From Bacillus cereus (GTDB lineage: Bacteria > Bacillota > Bacilli > Bacillales > Bacillaceae_G), in the NCBI RefSeq assembly GCF_002584535.1, contig NZ_NUOT01000036.1:1-41758 (forward strand): a stretch of 41,758 nucleotides of DNA, given 5' to 3'. This document shows, piece after piece, positions 31,236-37,631 of the stretch; within the stretch, counting starts at the first letter, position 1, and each line of letters opens with the position of its first letter. The position numbers and the translations under genes were made by a program. Below the pieces are notes generated by a model that was given only the letters and a program-made list of their open reading frames with translations, did not search any database and was not told the DNA's origin.

Positions 31236-32366
31236 ATGCAAGAAGTAATGAATCAATTATTAAACAAAATGGAGCATCTAGGATATTCAAGAAGAGGTTT
31301 TGCTGAAAAACTTAAAGTGAGTCGTGAAAAACTTAGAAGAGGACTTACATGTGAATATGAAATGGATGTAAATGTATTTTTTAATGCTATTGACCTTCTA
31401 TTTGAAAACAAAAAAGAAAAGAGACAAATTACAAGAGAATACTTTAGTAGATGTACTAGTATATCAAATATTGAAGTTGGTTTAATATATTGCCAGGTTC
31501 ATGGTGAGTACGATCTTATGAACCAACTCATAAGCGAGAATGAAAATAAAGCAAATTTAGGTATATTCTTCAGTGTCTATAAGCTTTTTAACAAAAGAAA
31601 TAACAACGAACTAAGAGGAAAAGAGCTTTATGATGAACTTAGCCACAAACGTTTTTCTTCTAATCCACATTGTCAGGTGTTAGTTAATATTTTATTCATG
31701 CTTTCTCTTGCTGATATGCCAAATAACAATGCAATTATTCAATATGTAGATGAAGTAGAACATAATTTAGCAAAACTGGAACAAGGATATATTAAGGATT
31801 ACTTACGTATGTTAGCTGATGAACGAAAAGCATACATGTACTTGTGGAGAGTGCAACTTGAGAAATGCCGGGATACATGTTATCAAATAATTAATTCATG
31901 TATAGATGTTCCAATTATTCAAGCAACTGCCTTTTGTTGTTTAGGGGAAAGTTATCAATTCGAAAATCCCACAAAATCAGAAGAATATATATTAAAGGCT
32001 ATTGAAAAGTTGGAAGAAGTCAATGTTCCCCTAAAATCTCAAAAATATGTCGCTTTTCAATCAACACTTGCACATGTACGCTTAAATTGTGAGATTAATA
32101 TTAAAGAGATTAATTTATCAGCCATCCACAAGAACGAAAAAGCAAGTTATGAATATAACTTCGGTAATCGTCAACTAGGATTATCGCTCTTTAAGGAAAT
32201 GGAAGTAGAGGGGTTTAGTCCTTTTCAACGTTTTTCATACAGTAAATGTATTGGCGATTTAGAAGGAATTAAACAAGCTTTGCTAGAATTTGAATTGGCA
32301 GGATTAAGTTTTTATGGACAGTTATGTAAGAACATTCTAATGAATAAAGGGGAAGTGCTACAATGA
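31236..32366 (+). CDS. aimR: arbitrium receptor AimR
   Basis: A 376-residue protein in the AimR size range. It has an N-terminal helix-turn-helix (RRGFAEKLKVSREKLRRGLT, residues 19-38) and thereafter only helical repeats of the TPR type. Examples are SISNIEVGLIYCQVHGEYDL near 76 and FCCLGESYQFENPTKSEEYI near 228. AimR binds DNA until a phage-encoded peptide, imported by the host oligopeptide system, binds its TPR groove and favours lysogeny. The decisive support is the following gene: a small secreted-peptide precursor starting within the aimR stop (ATGA). Rap/PlcR-type regulators are alternatives, but the N-terminal domain and phage context favour AimR. Confidence 0.85.
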   Translation: MQEVMNQLLNKMEHLGYSRRGFAEKLKVSREKLRRGLTCEYEMDVNVFFNAIDLLFENKKEKRQITREYFSRCTSISNIEVGLIYCQVHGEYDLMNQLISENENKANLGIFFSVYKLFNKRNNNELRGKELYDELSHKRFSSNPHCQVLVNILFMLSLADMPNNNAIIQYVDEVEHNLAKLEQGYIKDYLRMLADERKAYMYLWRVQLEKCRDTCYQIINSCIDVPIIQATAFCCLGESYQFENPTKSEEYILKAIEKLEEVNVPLKSQKYVAFQSTLAHVRLNCEINIKEINLSAIHKNEKASYEYNFGNRQLGLSLFKEMEVEGFSPFQRFSYSKCIGDLEGIKQALLEFELAGLSFYGQLCKNILMNKGEVLQ

Positions 32367-32491
32367 AAAAGAAATTAACTGCACTAGTATTATGTTTCGG
32401 TGTACTCGGATTTGGAGTATTTGGTAATGTAGAACAATTAGAAAATACAAACCCAGTTCAATATATGATAGCGGACCCGGGTGGCTCTTGA
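32363..32491 (+). CDS. aimP: arbitrium peptide precursor AimP
   Basis: A 42-residue ORF whose ATG overlaps the aimR stop (ATGA), with AGTGCTACA upstream and GGGGAAG further off. It opens MKKKLTALVLCFGVLGFGVF, a signal-peptide-like helix. A polar stretch rich in Asn, Glu and Gln follows, ending in MIADPGGS. In known arbitrium systems the mature peptide is the last 6 to 10 residues, so the candidate signal is ADPGGS or a slightly longer form. The exact cut cannot be read from sequence. Confidence 0.82.
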   Translation: MKKKLTALVLCFGVLGFGVFGNVEQLENTNPVQYMIADPGGS

Positions 32492-32520
32492 TTAATTAAA
32501 TATAGTTAATTTGCAAAAAG

Positions 32521-32546
32521 AAAGTCGTTACTTCGGTAGCGACTTT
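32521..32546 (+). terminator. stable UUCG hairpin after aimP
   Basis: AAAGTCGTTAC, TTCG and GTAGCGACTTT form an 11-bp stem with one G-U pair and a UUCG loop. No T-run follows, so it may be an attenuator or RNA-stabilising element rather than a strong terminator. Confidence 0.55.
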
Positions 32547-32561
32547 CAGTGCGTTTAAGGG

Positions 32562-32600
32562 GTGACACAAATAAAATGCCGAATCGTAAAACTGTGTCAC
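32562..32600 (+). promoter_or_regulatory. candidate AimR operator (GTGACACA-N23-TGTGTCAC)
   Basis: Two perfect 8-bp inverted arms (32562-32569 and 32593-32600) are 31 bp apart, three helical turns. The long spacer and the position just downstream of aimP and upstream of the next small gene match the layout described for AimR operators in SPbeta-like phages. The left arm overlaps a -35-like GTGACA. Confidence 0.6.
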
Positions 32601-32636
32601 TTACATATTTAATAAAAATTAGGGAGGAAAATTACT

Positions 32637-32795
32637 ATGATGAATCAAGGGGTTGCATTACAAACAGAGAAAGAAAGCAGTGTGGAGGAAAAGTTACATA
32701 TCATTTTAGAAAAAGCAGAGAACGGAGATCCACAGGCGATTGAAACGTTAGCAGAAATTAATCAAACGTTATTAGAAGGGGAATTTATTTTTTAA
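32637..32795 (+). CDS. small acidic protein in the aimX position
   Basis: The protein has 52 residues starting MMNQGVALQTEKESSVEEKL, with an excellent AGGGAGG site 9 nt upstream. It is acidic and helical, rich in Glu and Leu. It lies directly after the candidate AimR operator and is followed by a strong terminator, so it forms a compact transcription unit like aimX, the lysogeny-controlling product downstream of aimP in known arbitrium phages. Homology to a known aimX is not claimed. An overlapping 64-codon frame (32549) was rejected for lack of a ribosome site. Confidence 0.65.
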   Translation: MMNQGVALQTEKESSVEEKLHIILEKAENGDPQAIETLAEINQTLLEGEFIF

Positions 32796-32829
32796 GACCT
32801 AAAATAAAGGGGTGCTCCCATCCAATTTT

Positions 32830-32863
32830 AAAGCTGTCACTTCGGTGATGGCTTTTTGTTTGT
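32830..32863 (+). terminator. intrinsic terminator after the aimX-position gene
   Basis: AAAGCTGTCAC, TTCG and GTGATGGCTTT form an 11-bp stem with two G-U pairs, followed by TTTGTTTGTTT. It closes the arbitrium unit. Confidence 0.85.
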
Positions 32864-32939
32864 TTAGGATGTATAGATATTATGAAAAATAGTAAGAATG
32901 GTAGCTAATGTCATACAGGAATTTTCTGTTATCAAGGGA

Positions 32940-32979
32940 ATATGTTATATAGTACAAGCTGTATAACATATGTTATACT
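32940..32979 (+). promoter_or_regulatory. toxin-antitoxin promoter/operator
   Basis: A perfect 10-bp inverted repeat ATATGTTATA (32940-32949) and TATAACATAT (32962-32971) is directly followed by an extended -10 TGTTATACT (32971-32979), about 30 bp before the antitoxin start. This is the arrangement expected for autoregulation by an antitoxin or TA complex. Confidence 0.6.
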
Positions 32980-33009
32980 CAGTTTGATACACAAAGGGGG
33001 AATTGGATT

Positions 33010-33144
33010 ATGTTACGTATAAAAGATAATCCACTAATTAAAAACAATAACGATCAAAATGACAACATCATGATTCTCGACAGTGAAGTTTATGATTTCT
33101 GGAAAAGCGAGGAAGATGACCTGTATGACGACCTCATCGAATGA
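33010..33144 (+). CDS. probable antitoxin
   Basis: A 44-residue ORF, strongly acidic at its C-terminus (DFWKSEEDDLYDDLIE), with GGGGG 11 nt before ATG 33010. It ends 20 bases inside the toxin gene, the tight overlap usual for type II pairs. No DNA-binding domain is obvious; the acidic tail could occupy the toxin RNA groove. It is assigned as antitoxin by position and composition. Confidence 0.6.
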   Translation: MLRIKDNPLIKNNNDQNDNIMILDSEVYDFWKSEEDDLYDDLIE

Positions 33145-33499
33145 ACCGAATTTCACTAAGTGCATTGGAGAAATCTGGCTCATGAAGGTAGCTTTCATAG
33201 AAGACCCTTCTCGATTTAAACCTCGTCCTGTAGTAATAGCATCCGAAAATGAAGTGTATCCACTTGAAATTCAAGCGACTCCTATTACTACACAAGGGAC
33301 GAGAGATCCTTATGATATTAAGATTGAGGATTGGCGAGAAGCTGGACTGAGAGCTCCTTCTGTAGCTAGAACCTTCAAAACTTTCCCTACAGTAAAAGGG
33401 AAGTTAATTAGACCGTTAGGAAAATTGACACCAGAAGACTTACATAAGATATTACTAGCGTGCCAACGTAAACATAATATTCCTGGATTAGTAGATTAA
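33125..33499 (+). CDS. MazF/PemK-like endoribonuclease toxin
   Basis: A 124-residue protein with the family's opening strand GEIWLMKVAFIEDPSRFKPR followed by PVVIAS, a central ITTQGTRDPYDIKIEDWREA and the C-terminal VKGKLIRPLGKLTPEDLHKI. PemK/MazF enzymes cut mRNA when the antitoxin is lost. Beside a plasmid-type par locus this is a post-segregational killing module. ATG 33125 is chosen for its GAGGA site; the frame stays open upstream to 33083, inside the antitoxin gene. Confidence 0.82.
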   Translation: MTTSSNEPNFTKCIGEIWLMKVAFIEDPSRFKPRPVVIASENEVYPLEIQATPITTQGTRDPYDIKIEDWREAGLRAPSVARTFKTFPTVKGKLIRPLGKLTPEDLHKILLACQRKHNIPGLVD

Positions 33500-33521
33500 T
33501 AGTTACGTAACTAGGAAGAGG

Positions 33522-33551
33522 AAAAGCATCCATAACGGGTGCTTTTTTATT
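33522..33551 (+). terminator. intrinsic terminator after the toxin gene
   Basis: AAAAGCATCC, ATAAC and GGGTGCTTTT form a 10-bp stem with one G-U pair, followed by TTATTTT. A 14-bp palindrome TAGTTACGTAACTA (33500-33513) lies between it and the toxin stop. Confidence 0.85.
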
Positions 33552-33597
33552 TTGTTCTAATTTGAAATTTCACATACCTGAATGAAAGTATTTTTAC

Positions 33598-33628
33598 ATA
33601 AAAAAAGAACAAGCATTAAGCTTGTCTT
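33598..33628 (-). terminator. terminator of the par operon
   Basis: On the minus strand AGACAAGC, TTAAT and GCTTGTTCT are followed by TTTTTTTATG. It starts immediately after the stop of the parB-like gene. Confidence 0.75.
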
Positions 33629-34072
33629 CTATTTTTTCTCTATTCGATCTAAAAGCATTTCTAATGCTTGATTAACAAGTTCAGTCTTAAAACCTTTCTT
33701 TTTCCCCTTAGCAAGCTTGTCTAATCGTTTAATAGTTTCGTTCTTAATTAGCCAAGTTTGGCGCGTGTGAGTGTCTTCTTTTGTTGCCTTTTCAGTAAAC
33801 TGTTTAAGAAACTGTTCAGTAAACTTATCATGTTCATGTTTAGTTTCATGTTCCTTTTTCTTTTTATCTTCAGGTTCAGGAGTCGGAGTATGTTCAGATT
33901 CAACCTTCTGAACAGGAGAATCATTATTAGATTTAGGGGTTTCGTCATGTGGAAGTTCAATTATATTTGTATCAGCAACTTCATCGAACCCAGTGACCTT
34001 AGGTTTTTCTTTTTTTGTTTGCCCCTTATTTTTACCCCAATCTGCTAAATCCTCACTTTTTGTACGAGCCAT
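33629..34072 (-). CDS. ParB/ParR-like centromere-binding protein
   Basis: A 147-residue protein. Residues 1-90 are charged and disordered (Lys/Glu/Pro-rich). The C-terminal 45 residues, TRQTWLIKNETIKRLDKLAK then GFKTELVNQALEMLLD, look like a ribbon-helix-helix DNA-binding domain. It overlaps the ParA stop (TAATG) and forms a two-gene operon with it. Proteins of this plan bind plasmid centromeres and stimulate ParA. No classical ParB nuclease-like domain is present. Confidence 0.75.
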   Translation of the reverse strand: MARTKSEDLADWGKNKGQTKKEKPKVTGFDEVADTNIIELPHDETPKSNNDSPVQKVESEHTPTPEPEDKKKKEHETKHEHDKFTEQFLKQFTEKATKEDTHTRQTWLIKNETIKRLDKLAKGKKKGFKTELVNQALEMLLDRIEKK

Positions 34073-34860
34073 TATACAGTCACCTCCGCTAATAATTCAT
34101 TTGCTAAATCAACATACAATTCTACAACATTATCTTTCTTTTTAGTAAGTGTTGCTGGTTTTTTCTCGTAAGCTATAGCTTTAGCAAACTTAATCGATTT
34201 AGGAATAATTGTTTCGAAAACTTTAATATCATTTTGCAAACAAAATTTACGGCATTCTTGTAATACTTCTTCATGAAGCGTGGCTCTTCTGTCATAAAGA
34301 GTCGGAACTACACCAAGTATATTAAGCTCAGTATTTGTTTTCGTTTTAAACTTATTAATGACTTTTATGATTTTTGTTAATGATCTCATTGAATAAACTT
34401 CTGGTTGAAATGGTATGAGTACATCAGTAGCAAGTTCCAATACGTTAGCTTGTACTAATCCTAAGTTCGGTGGTGTGTCGATAAATACACAATCATAATC
34501 GTTTATAACATCTTTCATTGCGTTTTTTAATAAACCAAAAGGCTCAGGATATTTCTTAATTTCTGGAAGTATGTCTAATTCGAAAAATGACATATCATCG
34601 TTTGAAGGTAAAACATCTATGTTTTTATGTACATTCATGATTGCATGTTGAACAGGTAATCCATCTACTAATACATCATACAAAGTATAGTGACACTTAT
34701 CGGGATTTTGATTGAAAGAAACTAATGAGTTTCCCTGGTTATCTGTATCAATAATTAATACACGTTTTCCTTGTGTAGCTAATACACCAGCAAGGTTTAC
34801 TACAAGCGAAGTTTTAAGAACACCGCCTTTGTTTTGGGATATAGATATAACTTTAGTCAA
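34072..34860 (-). CDS. parA: ParA-type partition ATPase
   Basis: The 262-residue product is a short ParA (Soj/MinD superfamily) without an N-terminal DNA-binding domain. The deviant Walker A region is SQNKGGVLKTSLVVNLAG (residues 8-25), where most ParAs read KGGVGKT. Walker A' is DTDNQGNS near 40 and Walker B is VFIDTPPNLG near 125. It moves plasmid copies apart by cycling on the nucleoid with its partner encoded just downstream. The presence of a par operon argues for extrachromosomal prophage maintenance. The ribosome site GGAGG lies upstream of ATG 34860. Confidence 0.93.
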   Translation of the reverse strand: MTKVISISQNKGGVLKTSLVVNLAGVLATQGKRVLIIDTDNQGNSLVSFNQNPDKCHYTLYDVLVDGLPVQHAIMNVHKNIDVLPSNDDMSFFELDILPEIKKYPEPFGLLKNAMKDVINDYDCVFIDTPPNLGLVQANVLELATDVLIPFQPEVYSMRSLTKIIKVINKFKTKTNTELNILGVVPTLYDRRATLHEEVLQECRKFCLQNDIKVFETIIPKSIKFAKAIAYEKKPATLTKKKDNVVELYVDLANELLAEVTV

Positions 34861-34905
34861 AGTATTTCCTCCTTTTTTTATCGGCTAAATAATAACATAA
34901 TGAAA

Positions 34906-35021
34906 ATGAATAGTAAAATGAATATAAAGATTAACAATTTAATAAACAGTTTACTATTAATTAACATATTCATTAATTTATTCATAAAACTGAACAGTTT
35001 GATGATAACTTTTATATTCAT
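34906..35021. repeat. phased ATGAATA repeats upstream of parA (candidate centromere)
   Basis: ATGAATA occurs at 34906 and 34918, and its complement TATTCAT at 34967, 34979 and 35015. Intervals within each orientation are 12, 12 and 36 bp. The stretch is gene-free, AT-rich and directly precedes the par operon, where plasmid centromeres are often found. A 53-codon frame over it has no ribosome site. Confidence 0.5.
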
Positions 35022-35055
35022 GATGATATTACTCTTTATATTAATGAAATTCTTC

Positions 35056-35093
35056 AAATAAAATAAAAGCCCTGCTTATGTGCAAGGCCTCTG
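35056..35093 (-). terminator. terminator of the FtsK/Replic_Relax operon
   Basis: On the minus strand GCCTTGC, a six-base loop and GCAGGGC pair with one G-U, followed by TTTTATTTTATTT. It begins a few bases after the stop at 35094. Confidence 0.7.
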
Positions 35094-35702
35094 TTATGAG
35101 TTCACCGCTAGTTTATCCATGAAATCATTTATAGAAGTAGCTTGGAAAATACGCAAATTGGAGGATTGGGTGTCATATTTTTTATCGGTGATTATAAGGA
35201 TTGAAGGGAAGAATTTAGATGTTTTCGGCTGCCATGATTCGTTATGCCATTCATTACTATGGAAGTATAATTCATACCTGTTGATTTTATCTTGCATAAT
35301 TTTTTTACTGTAAACTGACTTTTGAACTTCAATAAAAAATGGAGACATACGCCAAATTGTAAATGCATCGGGTTCCATAAATTCTTTTCCGTATTTCGGT
35401 TCTACTTTAAATAGTTTTGGTTTTTCATAGTGTATGAGTTGTTTGTATACGTCCACAATGGCAAGAAAGTGAGGAATCTTTTGACTGTTTTTTTGAATGG
35501 TAGAAGGTTTGGGGAAGTAAATGTATGGCTGCTGCGCAACGTTGGCATCCACATGAAAATCTCTACGTAATCTTTTTAATACCGTATTACAGCAAGTAAC
35601 CGCGTTTTTTAACCCTTGAAAATGCAAATCTATAATATCGTCCCTGGACATACATCTGAAACGCTTCAAATCACTCAGAATGGCTTTGTCTCTATTCTTC
35701 AT
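35094..35702 (-). CDS. Replic_Relax (replication-relaxation) family protein
   Basis: A 202-residue protein with an N-terminal winged-helix-like part (RDKAILSDLKRFRCMSRDDI, then IDLHFQG), a feature of Replic_Relax proteins of plasmids and phages. A nuclease-like core follows: KYGKEFMEPDAFTIWRMSPF then FIEVQKSVYSKK, in which D and E-x-Q may be catalytic. Its start overlaps the FtsK-like gene by 11 bases. In plasmids the family has been linked to replication and DNA relaxation; here the exact role is unknown. Confidence 0.75.
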   Translation of the reverse strand: MKNRDKAILSDLKRFRCMSRDDIIDLHFQGLKNAVTCCNTVLKRLRRDFHVDANVAQQPYIYFPKPSTIQKNSQKIPHFLAIVDVYKQLIHYEKPKLFKVEPKYGKEFMEPDAFTIWRMSPFFIEVQKSVYSKKIMQDKINRYELYFHSNEWHNESWQPKTSKFFPSILIITDKKYDTQSSNLRIFQATSINDFMDKLAVNS

Positions 35703-36858
35703 AATCTAACACCCCAAATACATCAAGCACTTCTTGTGGAGGATTCTGTGGCGTTACATTCTCTTTTGGTACGCGATACGGTTCAATAATTTGTTTAGCC
35801 CTACTTAATTCTAAATAAGGTGCTTGCACTTTCTTTAATCCATTCAGTTTTAAAATCATTTGCCCGGACTGTTCAAGATGCTCAGAACCAGGTGTACCCA
35901 TAATGTTACTGTTAATTGTATCTGCACATTTAAAGCCCATCCTCACGGTCATATTGAGCTTTAATTTACCATCCAGTATTTTTGAGTCTGGACGTTGCAT
36001 GGAAAGCATGAGGTATATCCCCAACGCTCTAGAAACTGCTGATATTTTTTCTAATGTTGCCATACATTCTTTTTCGTCTTGCAACATAGCTACTTCATCA
36101 ATAGCAAGTAATATATACGGTTTCTGATTGTCAGCATTCAATTTGTTGTATTCATCAATATGATCCACTTCGTACTCTTCCATTAATTTTCTTCTTTCTT
36201 TGATTTCCTTCCACACTTTCTGAAGCATTATCTTCATTTCGATTTCTTCCATGCAAACCTCTTTTACATGTTTGATCCTTCTCAAAAAGTGAAACTCAGA
36301 GTTTTTCAAGTCTCCAAGATACAAATGTAATTTATCTGGTGACATGTGTTGAATTAGTGTGGAAAGGACAACACGTACCATACTACTTTTTCCGCTCCCT
36401 GTCTCTCCACAAACAAGAAGATGCGGTGTATTCGGATCAATCATGTCATACACAATCATATTGCCGAATTGGTCCCGACCAACCACAACTGGAAGGCGGT
36501 ATTTTTTTAAGAACGGCTGCCATTTCCTATAACTATAGTTGTATTGTTTTAACCCAGCATCTGAATGAAATACATTAAGTACAAATTTTTTAATATCTCC
36601 TTCAATTGCAACGTTTCTCCCTAATACTTGCTGAAAACAAAACCATTTCTTTTCGATGCTCTTAGGATCCAAGCCATTTGGAATGGTAAATACATACCGA
36701 ACATTTTCTTGTGTGGAAGAAATGTCATGTATCTTTGGATAAATTTGCACTTTACCACCTCGCGTTTGATGGTCCACATATAAACCGGCTTTTCCGAATA
36801 CTTCTATAAGTTGATTCTTTAAACTTTGTTTATGAAACCAATCTTTTACAACCCTCAT
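35692..36858 (-). CDS. FtsK/SpoIIIE-type DNA translocase
   Basis: A 388-residue ATPase without an N-terminal membrane domain. Walker A is LLVCGETGSGKSSMVRVVLS near residue 145-160, Walker B YILLAIDEVAML near 248, and a sensor-like LMLSMQRPDSKIL near 285. This is close in plan to ConQ/TcpA-type coupling proteins and to FtsK-like proteins of B. anthracis phages. Together with the Replic_Relax protein it may pump or segregate plasmid DNA, or couple a relaxase; the downstream membrane partner may be the small protein at 36870. Confidence 0.88.
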   Translation of the reverse strand: MRVVKDWFHKQSLKNQLIEVFGKAGLYVDHQTRGGKVQIYPKIHDISSTQENVRYVFTIPNGLDPKSIEKKWFCFQQVLGRNVAIEGDIKKFVLNVFHSDAGLKQYNYSYRKWQPFLKKYRLPVVVGRDQFGNMIVYDMIDPNTPHLLVCGETGSGKSSMVRVVLSTLIQHMSPDKLHLYLGDLKNSEFHFLRRIKHVKEVCMEEIEMKIMLQKVWKEIKERRKLMEEYEVDHIDEYNKLNADNQKPYILLAIDEVAMLQDEKECMATLEKISAVSRALGIYLMLSMQRPDSKILDGKLKLNMTVRMGFKCADTINSNIMGTPGSEHLEQSGQMILKLNGLKKVQAPYLELSRAKQIIEPYRVPKENVTPQNPPQEVLDVFGVLDYEE

Positions 36859-36869
36859 ATGAGCACCCC

Positions 36870-37190
36870 TTAAAACATGATTACGATTCGAATAAATACA
36901 TATCCAATCAAACAGACCCCACCTATTCGCATTCCGTGATAAATTCCATCTGATATAAATTTAGCTGCTGATACATGATCATTCTTTACTAGATACTTCT
37001 CTAACAAAACTGCTCCAATTAAAACAGTTCCCATTACCCCTAATGCAAGGTAAGTATTTATTATTTGGTCTGACATATGAAGAAAAGCCAATGGACTTAT
37101 AGAATTATATTTTCGTATTTTCTTGTCTTTATTTTTGTATGATCCATCCACAAATGAACGAAAAGGGATTACTTGTTTTCTTGTAAACAT
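36870..37190 (-). CDS. small membrane protein of the FtsK operon
   Basis: The product has 106 residues from ATG 37190, with AAAGGAG 9 nt upstream. The N-terminal 40 residues are basic. Two membrane helices follow (YLALGVMGTVLIGAVLLEKY and GMRIGGVCLIGYVFIRIVIM). It lies immediately upstream of the FtsK-like gene, which lacks its own membrane anchor, so it may tether that ATPase (inference). An ATG at 37226 is also in frame. Confidence 0.65.
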   Translation of the reverse strand: MFTRKQVIPFRSFVDGSYKNKDKKIRKYNSISPLAFLHMSDQIINTYLALGVMGTVLIGAVLLEKYLVKNDHVSAAKFISDGIYHGMRIGGVCLIGYVFIRIVIMF

Positions 37191-37203
37191 AAACGCAGCT
37201 CCT

Positions 37204-37332
37204 TTAATTTTTATCGTATTCCGCACAAGATTCAGAGCAATACTTCTTTCCGTTTAATCTCCAATACAGCCAATCGGATAAAAGACATTTACAATACTCA
37301 CAAGTTTCTTCTGATGCCATCTTGATGTTCAT
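37204..37332 (-). CDS. small zinc-finger protein
   Basis: A 42-residue ORF with CEYCKC and YCSESC, a pattern for one zinc site resembling treble-clef or MYND-like fingers. The GGGGAG ribosome site precedes ATG 37332. It is the first gene of the leftward operon and lies beside the TTGATAG array, so a role in DNA or protein recognition is possible but unproven. Confidence 0.65.
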   Translation of the reverse strand: MNIKMASEETCEYCKCLLSDWLYWRLNGKKYCSESCAEYDKN

Positions 37333-37398
37333 TAGATTCTCCCCTTTATAAACAGAATTTCAATCGCTGATTATACATAGAGTTATCGCCTTAAAACC

Positions 37399-37539
37399 TT
37401 GATAGTATTACTTTGATAGCTAACTTGATAGCTATTTTGATAGTACAAATACTATTTACCTTGATAATACATTGACTATTTATCTTGATAGCAACTTTGA
37501 TAACAAATTCGCTAGTTACTTTGATAGCGACTTTGATAA
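37399..37539. repeat. array of TTGATAG/A heptads on a 12-bp pitch
   Basis: Copies start at 37399, 37413, 37425, 37437, 37461, 37472 (variant TTGACTA), 37485, 37497, 37521 and 37533. The steps are 14, 12, 12, 24, 11, 13, 12, 24 and 12 bp, so two slots are degenerate. All are in one orientation. The array lies in the gene-free 37333-37631 interval between divergent genes. Such arrays serve as centromeres, origins or cooperative operators. Confidence 0.8.
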
Positions 37540-37631
37540 AGCATATGGCGTATAGCTTAGACAATTTCTTATTTTTTTGCCTGAGTTTAAAAAAGTAAGA
37601 AATAGGTCAAGCTGTGGATGAGGTGATAAGC

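Noticed and set aside
31196-31249. 17-codon leader ORF overlapping the aimR start
   Set aside because: It lacks a ribosome site, and the sequence is explained by the hairpin next to the aimR ribosome site.
32549-32743. 64-codon ORF after aimP
   Set aside because: It has no good ribosome site and overlaps a smaller frame with a strong AGGGAGG site and a terminator at the right distance.
33500-33513. Palindrome TAGTTACGTAACTA at the toxin stop codon
   Set aside because: It is perfect, but part of it is fixed by the stop codon and AT-rich context. A terminator directly after it explains the 3' region.
34834-35061. Plus-strand ORF with a hydrophobic C-terminus over the region upstream of parA
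   Set aside because: It has no ribosome site at any of its ATGs, its composition follows the AT-rich repeats, and it begins inside parA on the other strand. The phased repeats explain the region better.
35080-35313. Plus-strand 77-codon frame opposite the Replic_Relax gene
   Set aside because: It is an antisense shadow without a ribosome site; the minus-strand gene is well supported by overlap and family features.
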